From assembly GCA_037957365.1 (NCBI GenBank), contig JARHVA010004254.1, positions 330,001-394,000 on the forward strand: DNA of 64,000 bases. The letters are read 5' to 3'. Below the pieces are notes generated by a model. That model was not told where the DNA came from, searched no databases, and saw nothing but the letters and a program-made list of their open reading frames with translations. The DNA is from Torreya grandis. Taxonomy: Eukaryota > Streptophyta > Pinopsida > Cupressales > Taxaceae. Made by a program: the position numbers and the translations under genes. Of this stretch, positions 23,816-35,230 are shown in pieces (positions within the stretch are counted from its first letter, which is position 1; each line of letters begins with the position of its first letter).

Positions 23816-24187
23816 AAAATGGTTTTACGATGTCGACCCTTATTGGCACTTTTGACCCAACTTTGACCAAGTGATTTTGGAATTATGTCAGCCTCAAATA
23901 AAAATATAAAAAGAACATACCGTTACCAAATTTTTCTAATCTTTCCAAAAATGTAAATAACTCAGAAAAATTCTTTGAATTGTGCACTATAGAGCAATTT
24001 TATGAAAAACCATAAAATAGCGATAAATTTTGTAAAATAAATCCAAATGAGCTGAAATTTTAATGGAATCTTAATTTTATTATTTCTCACCTCTAGTAAA
24101 AATTTTGCACAAAAATTTTCAACCATTTTTTATATATCACAAAATTTAAAAATTTAGTGTTTCACCCACAAGATTGCCTAAATCGTA

Positions 24188-24199
24188 GCTCTGATACCA
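24188..24199 (-). promoter_or_regulatory. primer-binding site, tRNA-iMet (TGGTATCAGAGC)
   Basis: The minus strand reads TGGTATCAGAGC two bases inside the 5' LTR, a perfect match to the plant initiator-Met tRNA primer site. Confidence 0.93.
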
Positions 24200-24201
24200 C
24201 T

Positions 24202-24526
24202 TGTAATGAAATTATTTCAACAATAAAGTAGAATAGCAGAAATAGATCTAAATATGACTATAATATATCTGAATATATGATAATAGACAAGCCACTTCAA
24301 GGGGGCAACCTCCACAAGCTTCAATAAGAACAAAATTCACAATATGATGATAAATAATTATCCACTACCTCCTACATATAGTCTATCTAGGCCATGGTTA
24401 CTCCATAGGCCGACCTACTAATCAAAAGAAAGCATAGATAAATGTTATATAACATCAAAGAGGGATAAGTAAGCCACAAGTTGGCTAATACTATCCTCAT
24501 ACATGTGATAGGTTAGGGGCGTAGCA
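24202..24526 (-). repeat. 5' LTR of the Reina-like element
   Basis: 325 bp, the same length as the 3' LTR with only substitutions between them. The TATA region is at 24372-24381 (ctacatatag). It is followed by the right copy of the TGGTA target duplication at 24527-24531. Confidence 0.92.
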
Positions 24527-24531
24527 TGGTA

Positions 24532-27500
24532 TTTGGCCAATTAATGAAGTTTCTCATGATCAAATGAAGACATGGGATTGATAATTTGATGAATGTGATT
24601 TTCAAATTATTTGACCATAGTTTCAATAGAAACAAGATTTCCACCCTGAACTTTATCATTTAAAAAATGACATTTGAACCTTTTGACTTATGCATCAATT
24701 TTTATCATTATGTCATTCCCAAGTGACCTTGTACTATTAAATTTATTGACACATTCTTGAAGTAATTGTATTCTAAATTTTTTGGGCCAAATGAATTCAA
24801 TATGATAAATAATTTCTTTTTTTATGATTCCTTTCTCAATAAAGGTCAAGAGAGGGAAATTTTGAGAATTTAATCAACTTAGGGACGAACTCCTCCTAGT
24901 TCTATATTTCCTCTATGTACCCACTTTCCTTTGTTATTACTTGTTTGCATTATGACTGAACTTTAGAGACCATTATCACTATAGAAAGAATTGTTAAGGA
25001 TCCCTGATCAATGATCTTCTCGATTCAATCTTTTTTTGCATTTCCCATTTGGCCTATCTCTTTCACTTTTTCCAACATCTCAACATGAATACTTGATGAA
25101 GATTTTTTTTTAATTGGTTTAATCAACCACTATATCACTGAATTCAACTATTCCATTTTTTATTTTAACTCATCCTTCCTTACTTTATCCTTATCCATTT
25201 TATCAAAAATGGTGCTAATTGCCAATTGCACATCTCCCTTTATCCCTTCTCTGGTAGAATTTATTAAATGAACTCTAGATACCTATTAGTCTTTAACTAT
25301 GATCTATGATTTATCTTTTTCAACTGTAGGAATTACCACTTCTACATATTTCTCTTATTTTCTATCTATTACCATTCATGAGATGGTTCTTATTTTCTTT
25401 GATCTTTTCAAAAAAATATCGAGATTGTTAGAGTACCAAAGTCAATCTCCTCAGTTTCAATAAATTTTCTTAATTTCTTCACCACCATGGATAAACAATC
25501 AGACATTTTTGTGCTCAAATAAGGAGGTGGGGCAAAAGCTAAGACTTATGGGGCCAGCATCACTAGGGAAAAAGAAGGTGTATTTTCAATTATGGTACCT
25601 TGAAAAGATGCTTTTCCTTGTTCATATTTTTTAACTGTGTCAATTGGAGTCTTGGATAGGATATAATAGGCAATTCATTATTTAAGGGAGAAGATGAAGA
25701 AATAGGAGTGATTTATTTTAGTGGGTAAGTAGATGATATAAGGAGAAACACATCATTTGATACAAGGAATTGTTGGGTTGTATTTTCTATGAGCTCTTGA
25801 GATTGTGGGAAACTATCAACATGAATTTATTGAGAAATTTAAGGATTAGAAAAAGAGGAGATATTTTTACCTAACCTATTTATCTTGAGTTTGAGAACCC
25901 TTCATTGTGGAATTTCCTTTTGGATAGTTTATGGTTCTTGTGTTTCCTCTATCACCAGGATCTCTCCACTTAGACCTGTTTCATTTGATTTCTCTACTTT
26001 AATATGTTATTTTTAGAAGCTACAAAATTCATCCTCCCTAGGAGTTATAGGGAAATCAAGATTTCAAACATCTACTCTTTTAATCCTAAACCACTTGAGA
26101 GTCCTTTCAAGTACTACCCTTATTCTATTTCTGAGAGAAGTAGATTATTTATTATCCTAATGGACTACATGTATTGATTTTATTTTGATGCCTTTTTTTT
26201 CAAATATGGTATCCAATTTAACCTCATAATCCACAAATCACTTTGGCACTTTTTTTATACCAAATTTGACTATCTTCTTCATGGTAAACTATGAGTAGTA
26301 CCTAACTCTAACCATTTTCTCATCAACGTAGTCCATCTAGTCATATCAAAGTGTGAGAGATGTTGAAATGAAGGACCAAGGTTATGTTTGATTAATACCC
26401 TTATATCAAATGAAAATATTATTTTAAAAGTCTTGAGATTTCAACAAGACATATATTTCTCCACTATTTTGGCTTTTATCAATGATGGACAAGTGTACCT
26501 GCCAATGGAAATCATAAATTTGACCCCTATCCTATGTTGACCTATCAAAAATTTGTATTCCAAAAAGTTATCACACTAACTCCATTAATTCACACTTATC
26601 ACTGACATATCATGGAAGTATATAAGGAATAATTTCACTACCACTTATTACCAAATAGTTAAAAGTCGAGAATAATATGAACCAAGTCCCCCATCTGGCT
26701 ATTTTTATAGTATACACCACTGATATGCTCATGTTGAAAAGTTATTTCTAAAAAAATAAATGCCAAAATGAATGAAATAATCATTCACCCTTTTGAAATA
26801 TTGGGTACTTTCTTTCAATTCAAGTTGGGGATAGAATTCATATACTTTAATTTTTGTGAAGCGACCCACTATATGCAATCTATCAAAATATCTTTGACTA
26901 GCCATGTGTAGACAAGATAGAAAATCATATAAAACTTTGCTGTGACCTTCACTTCCATTAGTTTTTTATGGATTACATCATTGATTCATTGTCCCCAATT
27001 GAGATATTGTCTATTCATGTGAATGACACAAATGAACCTATATATCCATGTCTAAAAAAGTTTTATTTTTGGGATTCTCATTATTTTGTGTAATAATTTT
27101 ATTATGTTATTTATTTCATTATTGAAATAATATCTCACAATATTCTTCAAGAGTCATGTAGAAGAGTTTTTTAGTTTATTCAAACATCCATTTTTGACTT
27201 ATTTAGCACATGAGATGTTATTATCATCTCAAAAAACTTTGAGAAGACTCAGGAGTTAAATACATAAAAGATTTGTGATTTAGAGGATGCAACATACTAT
27301 CTATGTATTATGAGGCCAAACGTGATACCAAATCACCTTGTGAATCTCTCACTTCCCTCATCTCTAAATCAAAGTGCTCCCCCATGACCAAAACTAACTC
27401 AAGAGACTGTACTAAAATTAGAAATGTTATAGCTTGTGCTAATCCACTGTTGAAAATACTTTGACCAAAGTTAGTTTATGCACCATATTCATTCTCTCCC

Positions 27501-27657
27501 AAAATTCATCTAAGTCGATATGACCTAGATCAATATCTATATTATTTTTCTCATTGGATTCCAATGGTGAGAGAGGTGTCACACCTTGAAACTAGTACTT
27601 GATGATTGCTTTGTCTTTTCTCAAAATTAGTTTTTCTATAGTAGAGGAGGAAGACAT
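24532..27657 (-). pseudogene. giant reading frame relic 2 (unknown family), main part
   Basis: The apparent start is ATG at 27657 (M-S-S-S-S-T-I-E-K-L-I-L-R). The frame reads with shifts and many stops through 24532. Early segments include I-D-I-D-L-G-H-I-D-L-D-E-F-W-E-R-M and K-F-Y-M-I-F-Y-L. The middle (25560-26100) contains A-P-P-P-Y-L and other Pro/Ser-rich text. The C-terminal part near 24560-24660 is helical (I-E-T-M-V-K, F-E-N-H-I-H-Q-I-I). It runs into the Reina element at 24526 and seems to continue at 19005 on the far side. The architecture parallels relic 1 and the C-terminal tails show short similarity. No known domain was recognised. Confidence 0.45.
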
Positions 27658-28269
27658 TAAATTTATTGAGAAAATTACCAATGGGGAGATATTTATGAAA
27701 TGATGATTTATTTGTAAAATTTATAAAATGAAATAACTTAAATTAAAAGAAGTTATTTTAATTGAACCAACCATACTTATAACTTTTTTTATGAAAATTG
27801 CTCCAGAGCCTTTTTTGATATCCTGTACAAATTTCAACTTCTTATTAAGCCACCTTTACTCACCCGATGAATTTCAATAGAGCTTTTTATATTACTTTTA
27901 TTCTATATAAAATATCCATATTGTTATCATAGTAAAGTAAAATGAATTTTATATTGTTACGTTTTCTCATTTATTTGTATTTTTTCCTCACAATTTGGAT
28001 ACAGTGTCAAATTGGCAAATGAAAACAAGCCAAATCAAAAAATTGTTTCTTTTTTCAGATTTTGAAACCCCAATTTTTTTAGGGATATTATGGCCTCCTC
28101 CTTCATGGATTAAAACAAGTAAAAATATATGTAGTTTCCTTATTTTAATTTTAAAAACAGTTAACCCTACATAGGCCATACAGATGTATGGTCTTTTGGT
28201 TTGAGGAAAGAAACAAAATTAAAATTAAAATATTGTCTTTGATTTTAACAATTTATCTCTCTTTCTTTG

Positions 28270-28297
28270 GGTTATATGACATCGTACAACCTCCTCT

Positions 28298-28337
<40 letters not shown>

Positions 28338-28640
28338 TTTTCTAATTTTATTTACCTTATCTCTCCTCTCTGAGGGTGTATAACCTCTTATTTAGCATAT
28401 GGAAGACAAAAAAAATTATCTATAAACTTCTCTTGGAATTTTCTTTCACCATCCTTCTTGGGTCATACAACCTCTTTGCATAGTAAATAAAATCAAAATT
28501 AACATTTCTTTGTTTTTTACTTCTATTTTTTTCCTTTGAGATGCACTTCTCTTGGCAGCTACAAATAATTAAAAATATATTCTTGAATTTATCTCAACTA
28601 TTCTATAATTGATTTGGGTCATATAACCTCTTATTAATAG
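28270..28640. repeat. degenerate tandem family, core gggtcatacaacctctt
   Basis: The core occurs at about 28270 (gggttatatgacatcgtacaacctc, with an insertion), 28374 (gggtgtataacctctta), 28460 (gggtcatacaacctctt) and 28617 (gggtcatataacctctta). Each is followed by an A-rich and then a T/C-rich segment. Spacing is about 90-155 bp. Confidence 0.5.
28302..28335. repeat. (AT)17 microsatellite
   Basis: A run of 34 alternating A/T bases with no interruption. It sits within the degenerate tandem family and is probably a simple slippage product. Confidence 0.95.
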
Positions 28641-28998
28641 GAAAAAATAAGAAAATAAATTTAAAATCCTCCTTTATTTTCTCTTTGTATTGTACATATT
28701 CTTGTCTGGTAGCCAAGACAAAATAAAAATCTTATTTTTTCTTTCAAATCTCACTTTGCTTATATTTTCAAATGTCATTTTTAGCTTTTGCATGTGACTT
28801 TAAAAAAAATAGAGGAGAAGAAGTTCTATTATAACATGACCTTGGGGAAGAAATAATGGAATTTGCATTAAAATTAAATAACAAGTTTTAATTTGGAAAT
28901 GACATTTACATGGAGTGGGGAGAGAAAATTATAACTTACATAGCCAGGGGAAGTGTAAAACTTATGTGCATAGTAGTGAAAAAGAAAGATTTTATTTG

Positions 28999-29150
28999 CA
29001 CGACTCAAGAAGTGACAAAATGAATTTACATAACTCAAGGAAGTGCCAAAACAAATTTCTACAACTTGGGGAAGTCATAAAATAAATTTACACGGCTCAA
29101 GGAAGTGATAAAATGAATTTTCACGACTAAGGAAAGTATCCGAGGAAATT
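28999..29150. repeat. about 30-bp tandem array, five units
   Basis: Units start at 28999, 29029, 29062, 29091 and 29122. Each reads 'ca(c/t)(a/g)actcaaggaagtgacaaaat' or a close variant. Looser copies continue towards 29380 ('cataacttagggaaaagcaaaa'). Confidence 0.65.
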
Positions 29151-29571
29151 ACATGACATATTTCAAAAAGCAAATCTTAAATTAAAACAATTAAATTATT
29201 TCAATTGATTTAATATTTTTCAATTTGTAATTGAACCATGTGTAAAATTGAAAATTCAAATTATACAACTTGAAAAAGTGTTGAGGCAATTTTGCATAAC
29301 TTAGGGAAAAGCAAAAATCATTTGCATAGCTTGAAAAAGGTTTAATGAATTTTTACAAACTATGGGAAAGCCAACATATTTTTACATAGGGAAGCTCAAA
29401 CTAACTTTTTTACAATTTAGGATATAAAATGTTTTGCCTTTAATTTTAAAATTATTAATTAATCAATTAAAATTTTAATTTTTCAAAATCCAAAAATTTT
29501 AAGCTCAAATGAAAAATTAGCCAAAAAAATTAAATTTTTTTCTAATTTTTAAATCTCTAAAAAACATAAAA

Positions 29572-31078
29572 ACACACACCAAGGAACCTTATGAGGCACC
29601 TTCTAATGCTTAAGGATCTATGAATTAATATTCACTCCAAGGCATAAATTGTGAGGTATTGATCTTTATAAACAACATGTTGGTGGAATAGCCATCAATA
29701 AAGTAGTTTGTTTACCACATATGGGTTCAAATATGGATGAATATAAACTTATTTGAGATGGGTGGATTGATAATGGATTTAACCTAAGGTGAGTAAGATC
29801 AAAATGAACTCAAAAAATATGGAAATTAATGGAAAAAAAGTCATGTGGACCAAATAAGATGAAATTTTTCTAAGCCAACTCTTGAACTAGGGGTTGGATA
29901 AGCAATCAAGAACCAATGTTTGTTGTAATTTTCTATAATCACACCAACAATCAAACATAGTTAGGAATTCAAGGAACAAGATTACAATAAACTTAAGCAT
30001 ATATAATCAAAGTTTTCCATGTTTGTAAGATTTTGTTTGCACATATACAAGGGGGGATTATGATTAATAAATAAAAATAATTCAAATTAGAAATAACACA
30101 ATATGAATAATTTTATTTAAAGGACAACTCATGCACAACTAAGAGACTAAGATACCATAATGATAGAACTTCTTACAAGATTCATATATTTTGAAAAGAA
30201 TCAAATATGCACATCAAGAATAACTATAGAATTCATGTTTATTGTTTCAAACCAATAATATAAATTGAAAACACATAAGGAGAGGACATCAAGTTAAAGT
30301 CTAGTAAATAAACCATGAGGTTGGAGGTTACATCCCATAAACAAATAGAGGTGATAATTGAGGTTCAAACCCTCCTTCTAGTGCTAGATAAATTCTTGTT
30401 GATTTGATTTATATGCACACCAAAGAACCTTATGTGGTAGCCTCTAATGTTTCATGATCTATGAATTAATATTCACTCCAAGACATGAGTTGAAGGGTAT
30501 TAGGATTTGTAAACAGCTTATTTATGGAATAACAATGAGCAAAATAGTTTGTTTACTACATATGGGTTTAGTTATGGATGAATTTAAACCTATTTGAGAT
30601 GGGTGGATTGATGATGGATTTAATCAAGGTGATTAAAAATAAAATAACTAAAAAAATAGAAATAAAGGTATAAAATAAGGCCTGTGGACAAAATAAGATG
30701 AAACCTTTCTAAGCCAACTCTTAAACTACTAGTTGGACAAGCAATTAGAAACAATGTTTATTTCAATCTACTATAAGTACACCAATAATCAAGAATAGTT
30801 AAGAATCTAAAGAACAAGAATACAATAAACTCAAGCATATATAATCAAATTTTGTTGTGTTTGAAAGATTGCATTTTCACATCTACAAGGGGGATTATGA
30901 TTAATAAACAAAAGACATTAAAATTATTAACACAATATGAATAATTGTAATGAAAAGAAAACTCATGCAAAACTAAGAGATAGATACCAAAATGATATAA
31001 CTTCTTACAAGATTCATAGGTTTGGAAAAGAATCATATTTTCACATCAAGAATAAATGCAGAATAATCCATAAAATTT
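29572..31078. repeat. direct duplication, two units about 840 bp apart
   Basis: Unit 1 spans about 29572-30230 and unit 2 about 30412-31065. They are colinear over 650 bp (shared 'tatgaattaatattcactcca', 'ttgagatgggtggattgat', 'aagccaactctt', 'gggattatgattaata'). Offsets run from 842 down to 832. A single-copy spacer of about 170 bp separates them and contains two tRNA B-box-like words. They could be LTRs of a tiny element or a local tandem duplication. No TG..CA ends or primer site were found. Confidence 0.7.
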
Positions 31079-31417
31079 CCTATTAATATTAATAGCCAAA
31101 ATTCACATCCCTTTGGGATTGGGAGGATACAAATATATAAGTTTGGAATGGGGCCATATCATCTCTCAAGAAAAGACTAAAATTACATGTCTAAAAATAG
31201 AATGATATGTCAATTTTCATGAAAAGAATGCATGTACAATGGTGTTTACCCATAATATAATTCTTTGACTAAAATACAATTGTTAAGCATGAAATATACT
31301 GAGAGGGGGAGGTAAATCAGTATATTATATATATTTTAATTAATCTAATTTTTTTATTTAACCACTTAATCACACATTCAAGATATGCAATAAAAATAAA
31401 ATAATAATATGCACCAC

Positions 31418-31420
<3 letters not shown>

Positions 31421-31459
<39 letters not shown>
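31421..31459. repeat. (AG)n run in the 3' LTR
   Basis: 39 bases of AG repeat. The other LTR has 26 bases at the same place (37781-37806), so the run has changed length since insertion. Confidence 0.95.
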
Positions 31460-31461
<2 letters not shown>

Positions 31462-31539
31462 AAATTTTTACATAGAAACCCAAAGTGGAAAAAACCACAA
31501 AGAACAATCTCAAGTATATGAATGAGCACCAACTCAAAT

Positions 31540-31655
31540 TATAAAGTTTGAAAGCACCAACCCCTTTGTCGAGCACCAAAACAACAACTATTTGTGAGTA
31601 CCAACCCCTTGCAAATATTTATGAGCACCAACTCATAGGAGCACCAACCCCTCTT
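31540..31655. repeat. array of gagcaccaacccc motifs (also at 37910-38020)
   Basis: Six near-copies of a 13-bp motif lie 13-27 bp apart in each LTR. On the minus strand they fall between the TATA box and the end of the LTR, hence in the transcribed leader. Confidence 0.75.
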
Positions 31656-31844
31656 GTGTATAAAACACAACTATCTCTCAATGTTTCTTACTCAAAAAAT
31701 GATAGAACTCTACAATATCTCCTACTTTTCTCTCCTCTTTTCTTATATAAAAAAATTATAAAACCATGCACTCTCTTGCATATCACAAATAGCTTTTCAA
31801 GCCTTTATTTATATCTTTCCAAATGACCTTTGGAATTCACCCCT

Positions 31845-32130
31845 TGTGACCCTTCAATCCTCATGGAAAATGGTTCCAAACTTGCATGACCCTTCATATC
31901 CTTACATTTGAAAAGTCACATGGTGACCCTTCATAATCAAATATGTTTTTTCCTCTTTCATATTTATCTTGGTGACTTTTCATATTCCTCAAAGTGTCCC
32001 TTCATGGAAAAATGTGTCATACCCTCTTTTATCTTCACATGGTGACTCTTGGAGTTTATCAAGATGACTTTTCATGAGAAAATGCATCCCATTCCTCTTT
32101 TGTCTTTACCCCATGACTCTTTGAATTATC
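31845..32130. repeat. U3 array of gtgacccttca-like words
   Basis: About eight degenerate copies (gtgacccttca, atgacccttca, ggtgacttttca, ggtgactctt, catgactctttg) occur every 35-45 bp, upstream of the TATA box on the minus strand. They are present in both LTRs. The layout suggests reiterated enhancer-like sites. Confidence 0.6.
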
Positions 32131-32272
32131 CATGGGCCCTCTTTTGACTTATATGCAACCAAAAATATATTCATTAATATTAAATAAATATTAACATACA
32201 TTAGCTAAGATATGAATATTAAAAACACCATTAAACATAATGGGGCCTTTATCACTAATACTAGACCTTTGA

Positions 32273-32316
32273 CATCAATGACAATATTTCCAGCAATCTT
32301 CACCTTGTCATTGATG
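32273..32316. promoter_or_regulatory. 12-bp perfect inverted repeat across the LTR/interior junction
   Basis: catcaatgacaa at 32273-32284 is inside the LTR and ttgtcattgatg at 32305-32316 is inside the interior. They are exact reverse complements with a 20-base loop that holds the LTR terminus and the place expected for the polypurine tract. Confidence 0.8.
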
Positions 32317-32600
32317 GCAACCTCAAACTGAAACTACCACATCTTGAAACCTACACTGCACATGCCAACTTGCATATATTTCTATCTAAAAAAACATAGA
32401 GTAACTTCCCCTTATTATAGAAACCTATACCTATTCCTTGTACCTATTTCTACACCTATTTTTGCACTTGTACCTATTTCTGTTCTTCTCCCCCTTTGAC
32501 ATCAATGGCAAAGGGCCTATCCTGGAGCTAACACTTAGCTCCCCTACAATTGATTGATCCTCAATGGCAAGAAGTAAAAGAAATTACTCCCAAATTCTCT
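32317..32600 (-). other. 3' untranslated part of the copia interior
   Basis: It contains a purine tract AAAGGGGGAGAAG (minus strand, about 32488-32501) preceded by a 'cattgatgtc' word also found at the start of the LTR, a second tract AAGGGGAAG near 32410, and several 'tacctatttct' short repeats. Which tract primes plus-strand synthesis is unclear. Confidence 0.5.
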
Positions 32601-32960
32601 CGTAGATACTCAAATGTGTCTTTTGGTAGTGCTTTTGTGAAAATATCTATAATCTACTCTATAGTAATGATATATTCCATCTTAACCTATTGATCTGCAA
32701 CCTTCTCTCTCAAGAAGTGATATCTAATGGGAATATGTTTTGTTTTTGAATACATCACTAGATTCTTTAAAATATTAATAGCACTTGTGTTATCACAAAA
32801 AATAGAAATATGTTCATCATATTTTACCTTGATAAATTCCAAAGTTTGCTTCATCCAAAGCACTTGAGTACAACACAATACCACTACAATATATTTTGCT
32901 TCAACTATAGAAAGTGATACTAAATTTTGCTTCTTGCTTAGCCATGATGCTAAGCTATCA
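32600..32960 (-). pseudogene. RNase H of the copia element
   Basis: The open segment 32687-32884 shows C-D-N-T-S-A-I, S-K-T-K-H-I-P-I-R-Y-H-F-L-R-E, the copia RNase H signature, and E-A-K-Y just upstream. The polyprotein ends near 32600 with L-P-K-D-T-F-E-Y-L-R and L-G-V-I, a usual copia terminus. Confidence 0.9.
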
Positions 32961-34130
32961 CTGAGGAAGAAAGCTCATCCACTTATAATCTTTCTATCAT
33001 CCAAGCAACCTACCCAATCTAAATTTGTATAAGCAACCAAATTAAAATATCTACTTGTGGGATACCACAATCTATAATACAATGTCCCCTTGATATGTCT
33101 GAATATTCTCTTCATCAACTAAACATGACTATCTTTTAGAGCTGACGCATATCTTACAACCATACCTACTGTATGCATGATGTCTAGCCTCGATGTTGTC
33201 CAATATAAAAGACTACCAATCATAGATCTATACAAAGATTGATCTACAATAGGTGAATCTTCATCCTTACCTTATTTCTTGTACTCATTGGTGTGCCAAC
33301 TGGTGCACAATCCTCAAAACCAAATTTCTTCAACATTTCTTTAGCATATTTACTTTGAGATATGAAAATTTCTTTATTTGACTAAAATATTTATAACCCT
33401 AAGAAAAATGACAATTCTCCAAACATAGACATCTCAAAAAAAAAATTCATATTATTAGAAAATTAATTTATAATCTTTTCAATGTTTCCTCCAAAAATGA
33501 TGTCATCAACATATACCACAACAATCAATTCATGCTCACCTTTTATTTTGATGTAGAGATTATTGTCAACAAATCCTCTCTTGAAACCTTGATCCTACAC
33601 GTACTTATCAAGTCTTTCATACCAAGCTTTGGGATCTTGTTTCAATCCATATAGTGGTTTCTTCAATCTGCATACTTGGCTACTAATATTTGAGAGAATA
33701 AATCCATTAGGCTGCTCAATGTAGACCTCTTCTTCTAAATAGGAACCTCTTCTTCTAAATTCATATTTAGGAAGGTAGATTTAATATCCATCTAAAACAC
33801 TTTGAAATTTTTAAACACTACATATGAAAAAAACATTCTAATAGCCTCTAGCCTTGCCAATAGTGCAAATGTTTCTTCAAAATTTATTCCCTTAATATGA
33901 GCATATCTTTTACATACTAATCTTGCTTTATTCCTAGTCACTTCTTTATTTTTATTCAACTTATTTCTATAAACCCATTTTGTTCCTATCACATTTTCAT
34001 CTTTTGATCTAGGCACTAATTCCCAAGTATCATTATTTTTTATCTAATTTAATTCTTTATCCATTTCCTTAACCCAATGCTTATCATGTCTAGCTTTTGA
34101 AAAAGTTTTAGGCTAAATTTTGGATAACAA
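32961..34130 (-). pseudogene. reverse transcriptase of the copia element
   Basis: The open segment 33792-34016 reads G-T-K-W-V-Y-R-N-K, K-A-R-L-V-C-K-R-Y, G-I-N-F-E-E-T-F-A and R-L-E-A-I-R. The catalytic box Y-V-D-D-I-I-F-G-G lies at about 33488-33513. The domain is broken into several frames by indels and stops but all major motifs are readable. Confidence 0.9.
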
Positions 34131-35230
34131 AGAGAAATTAACTTGATCAAATTCACTTACCATCATTCTTCTGGAGTGAATTCCTTCATTTATGTCCTTT
34201 ATGATGTCACTTTAATTATGATTTATCAAGACATATTTGGATGGGGTTTTGGTGTTCTTTTTCTTCTTCTTCTCATCTTCATCTGATTCTTCAAAGTCTT
34301 TCTCTTCAATGATTTCAAGAATGTCTACTAGATCACTGATTGTTTGTGCTCCATCTTCTTCTATCCTAACACTTGCACTTTTATCTATTTTCTTGATTCT
34401 TTTGTTATAACATTTATAAGCTTTAATTTTTAAAGAATAACCAATACATATACCTTTATCTGCTCTAGATTCAAACTTACCTAGTTTTTCATTGATTCTC
34501 TTTATGAAGCATCTATTGCTGAAAACTCTGAAATAATAAATTATTACTGGTTTATCTTTCTATAGCTCATAAGGAGTCTTGTCACTGTTGACTCTTAATA
34601 ATGCTCTATTCTAAATATACACTACTATATAAACTACCTCTCTCTAATATTTATTTTATATCTTGGATTCATTTAGCATTATCCTCACCATCTCCTAAAC
34701 TATTATGTTTCTTCATTCAACTAATCCATTTTGTTTTGGAGTTCTGGTTACTGAATAATTTTTATTTATTCCATGGTCTTCACAAAACTCAATAAATTGA
34801 TCTGACATGAATTTTCCTTCTTGATCTGATCTTAGGCACTTAATATTTAAACTGGTTTCTTTCTCAACTAATGCTTTGAATGCTTTGAAATGTCTGAAAG
34901 CTTCTAATTTTTTCCTTAAAAACATTACCCAAGTCATACATGAAAAATTATGAATGAGCAACATGAAATATTTCTCACCTTGAGTACTTTGAGTTCTCAT
35001 AGGTCCACACAAATCAATGTGAATAAGCTCTAACATCTGAGTGGTTGAGTAATCTTTTGTTTTGAACCACCTTCTAGCCTGCTTCCCATGCTTACAAGGT
35101 TCACAAAGTGTGTCAGATGGATTTGTAATCTTTAGAAGATTTTTGACTGCTTGCTTCTTGCTGATGTTGATAATATTGTCAAAATTTATGTGTCCCATTC
35201 TCCTATTCCATAACAAACTTTATTCAATCT
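34131..35230 (-). pseudogene. integrase of the copia element
   Basis: GAG-pre-integrase part: L-W-N-R-R-M-G-H-I-N and C-E-P-C-K-H-G-K-Q. Core: I-H-I-D-L-C-G-P-M, R-S-D-Q-E-G-K-F and T-P-K-Q-N-G-L-V-E, which give the D, D and E of the catalytic triad (E at 34713-34715). The C-terminal extension to about 34131 is strongly decayed and contains a D/E/K-rich stretch near 34260-34310. Confidence 0.9.

Larger units (their letters stand above)
19006..24526 (-). mobile_element. Reina-like chromovirus (Ty3/gypsy), complete but inactive
   Basis: The 5,521-bp element has two 325-bp LTRs (TG..CA), a perfect 5-bp target duplication, an iMet primer-binding site next to the right LTR and a polypurine tract next to the left LTR, so it reads on the minus strand. 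The order is gag, protease, RT, RNase H, integrase, chromodomain, mostly in one continuous frame as in a fused Gag-Pol. Short length, short LTRs and a C-terminal chromodomain fit the Reina clade. I count about 17 differences between the LTRs (about 5%). More than ten in-frame stops and a frameshift near 21500 make it dead. It sits inside a giant-frame relic. Confidence 0.92.
27658..29571. other. noncoding stretch upstream of relic 2, with degenerate repeats
   Basis: No credible frame. It holds a 34-bp (AT)n run at 28302-28335, a degenerate family around 'gggtcatacaacctctt' at about 28270-28640, and a 30-bp array at 28999-29150. The region is probably leader or LTR sequence of the element that carried relic 2. 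Confidence 0.35.
31281..32295 (-). repeat. 3' LTR of the copia element
   Basis: It starts tgttaagcatgaaat and ends atttccagca. The minus-strand TATA box is at 31801-31815 (GATATAAATAAAGGC). Downstream of it lie a 13-bp motif array (31540-31655) and a (GA)n run at 31421-31459. Upstream in U3 is an array of 'gtgacccttca' words. Confidence 0.92.

Noticed and set aside
28999..29150. CRISPR-like array
   Set aside because: Units are directly adjacent with no unique spacers and the DNA is plant nuclear in character; it is an ordinary minisatellite.
30311..30391. tRNA gene or intact SINE
   Set aside because: Only B-box-like words are visible; no A box at the right distance, no cloverleaf and no tail.
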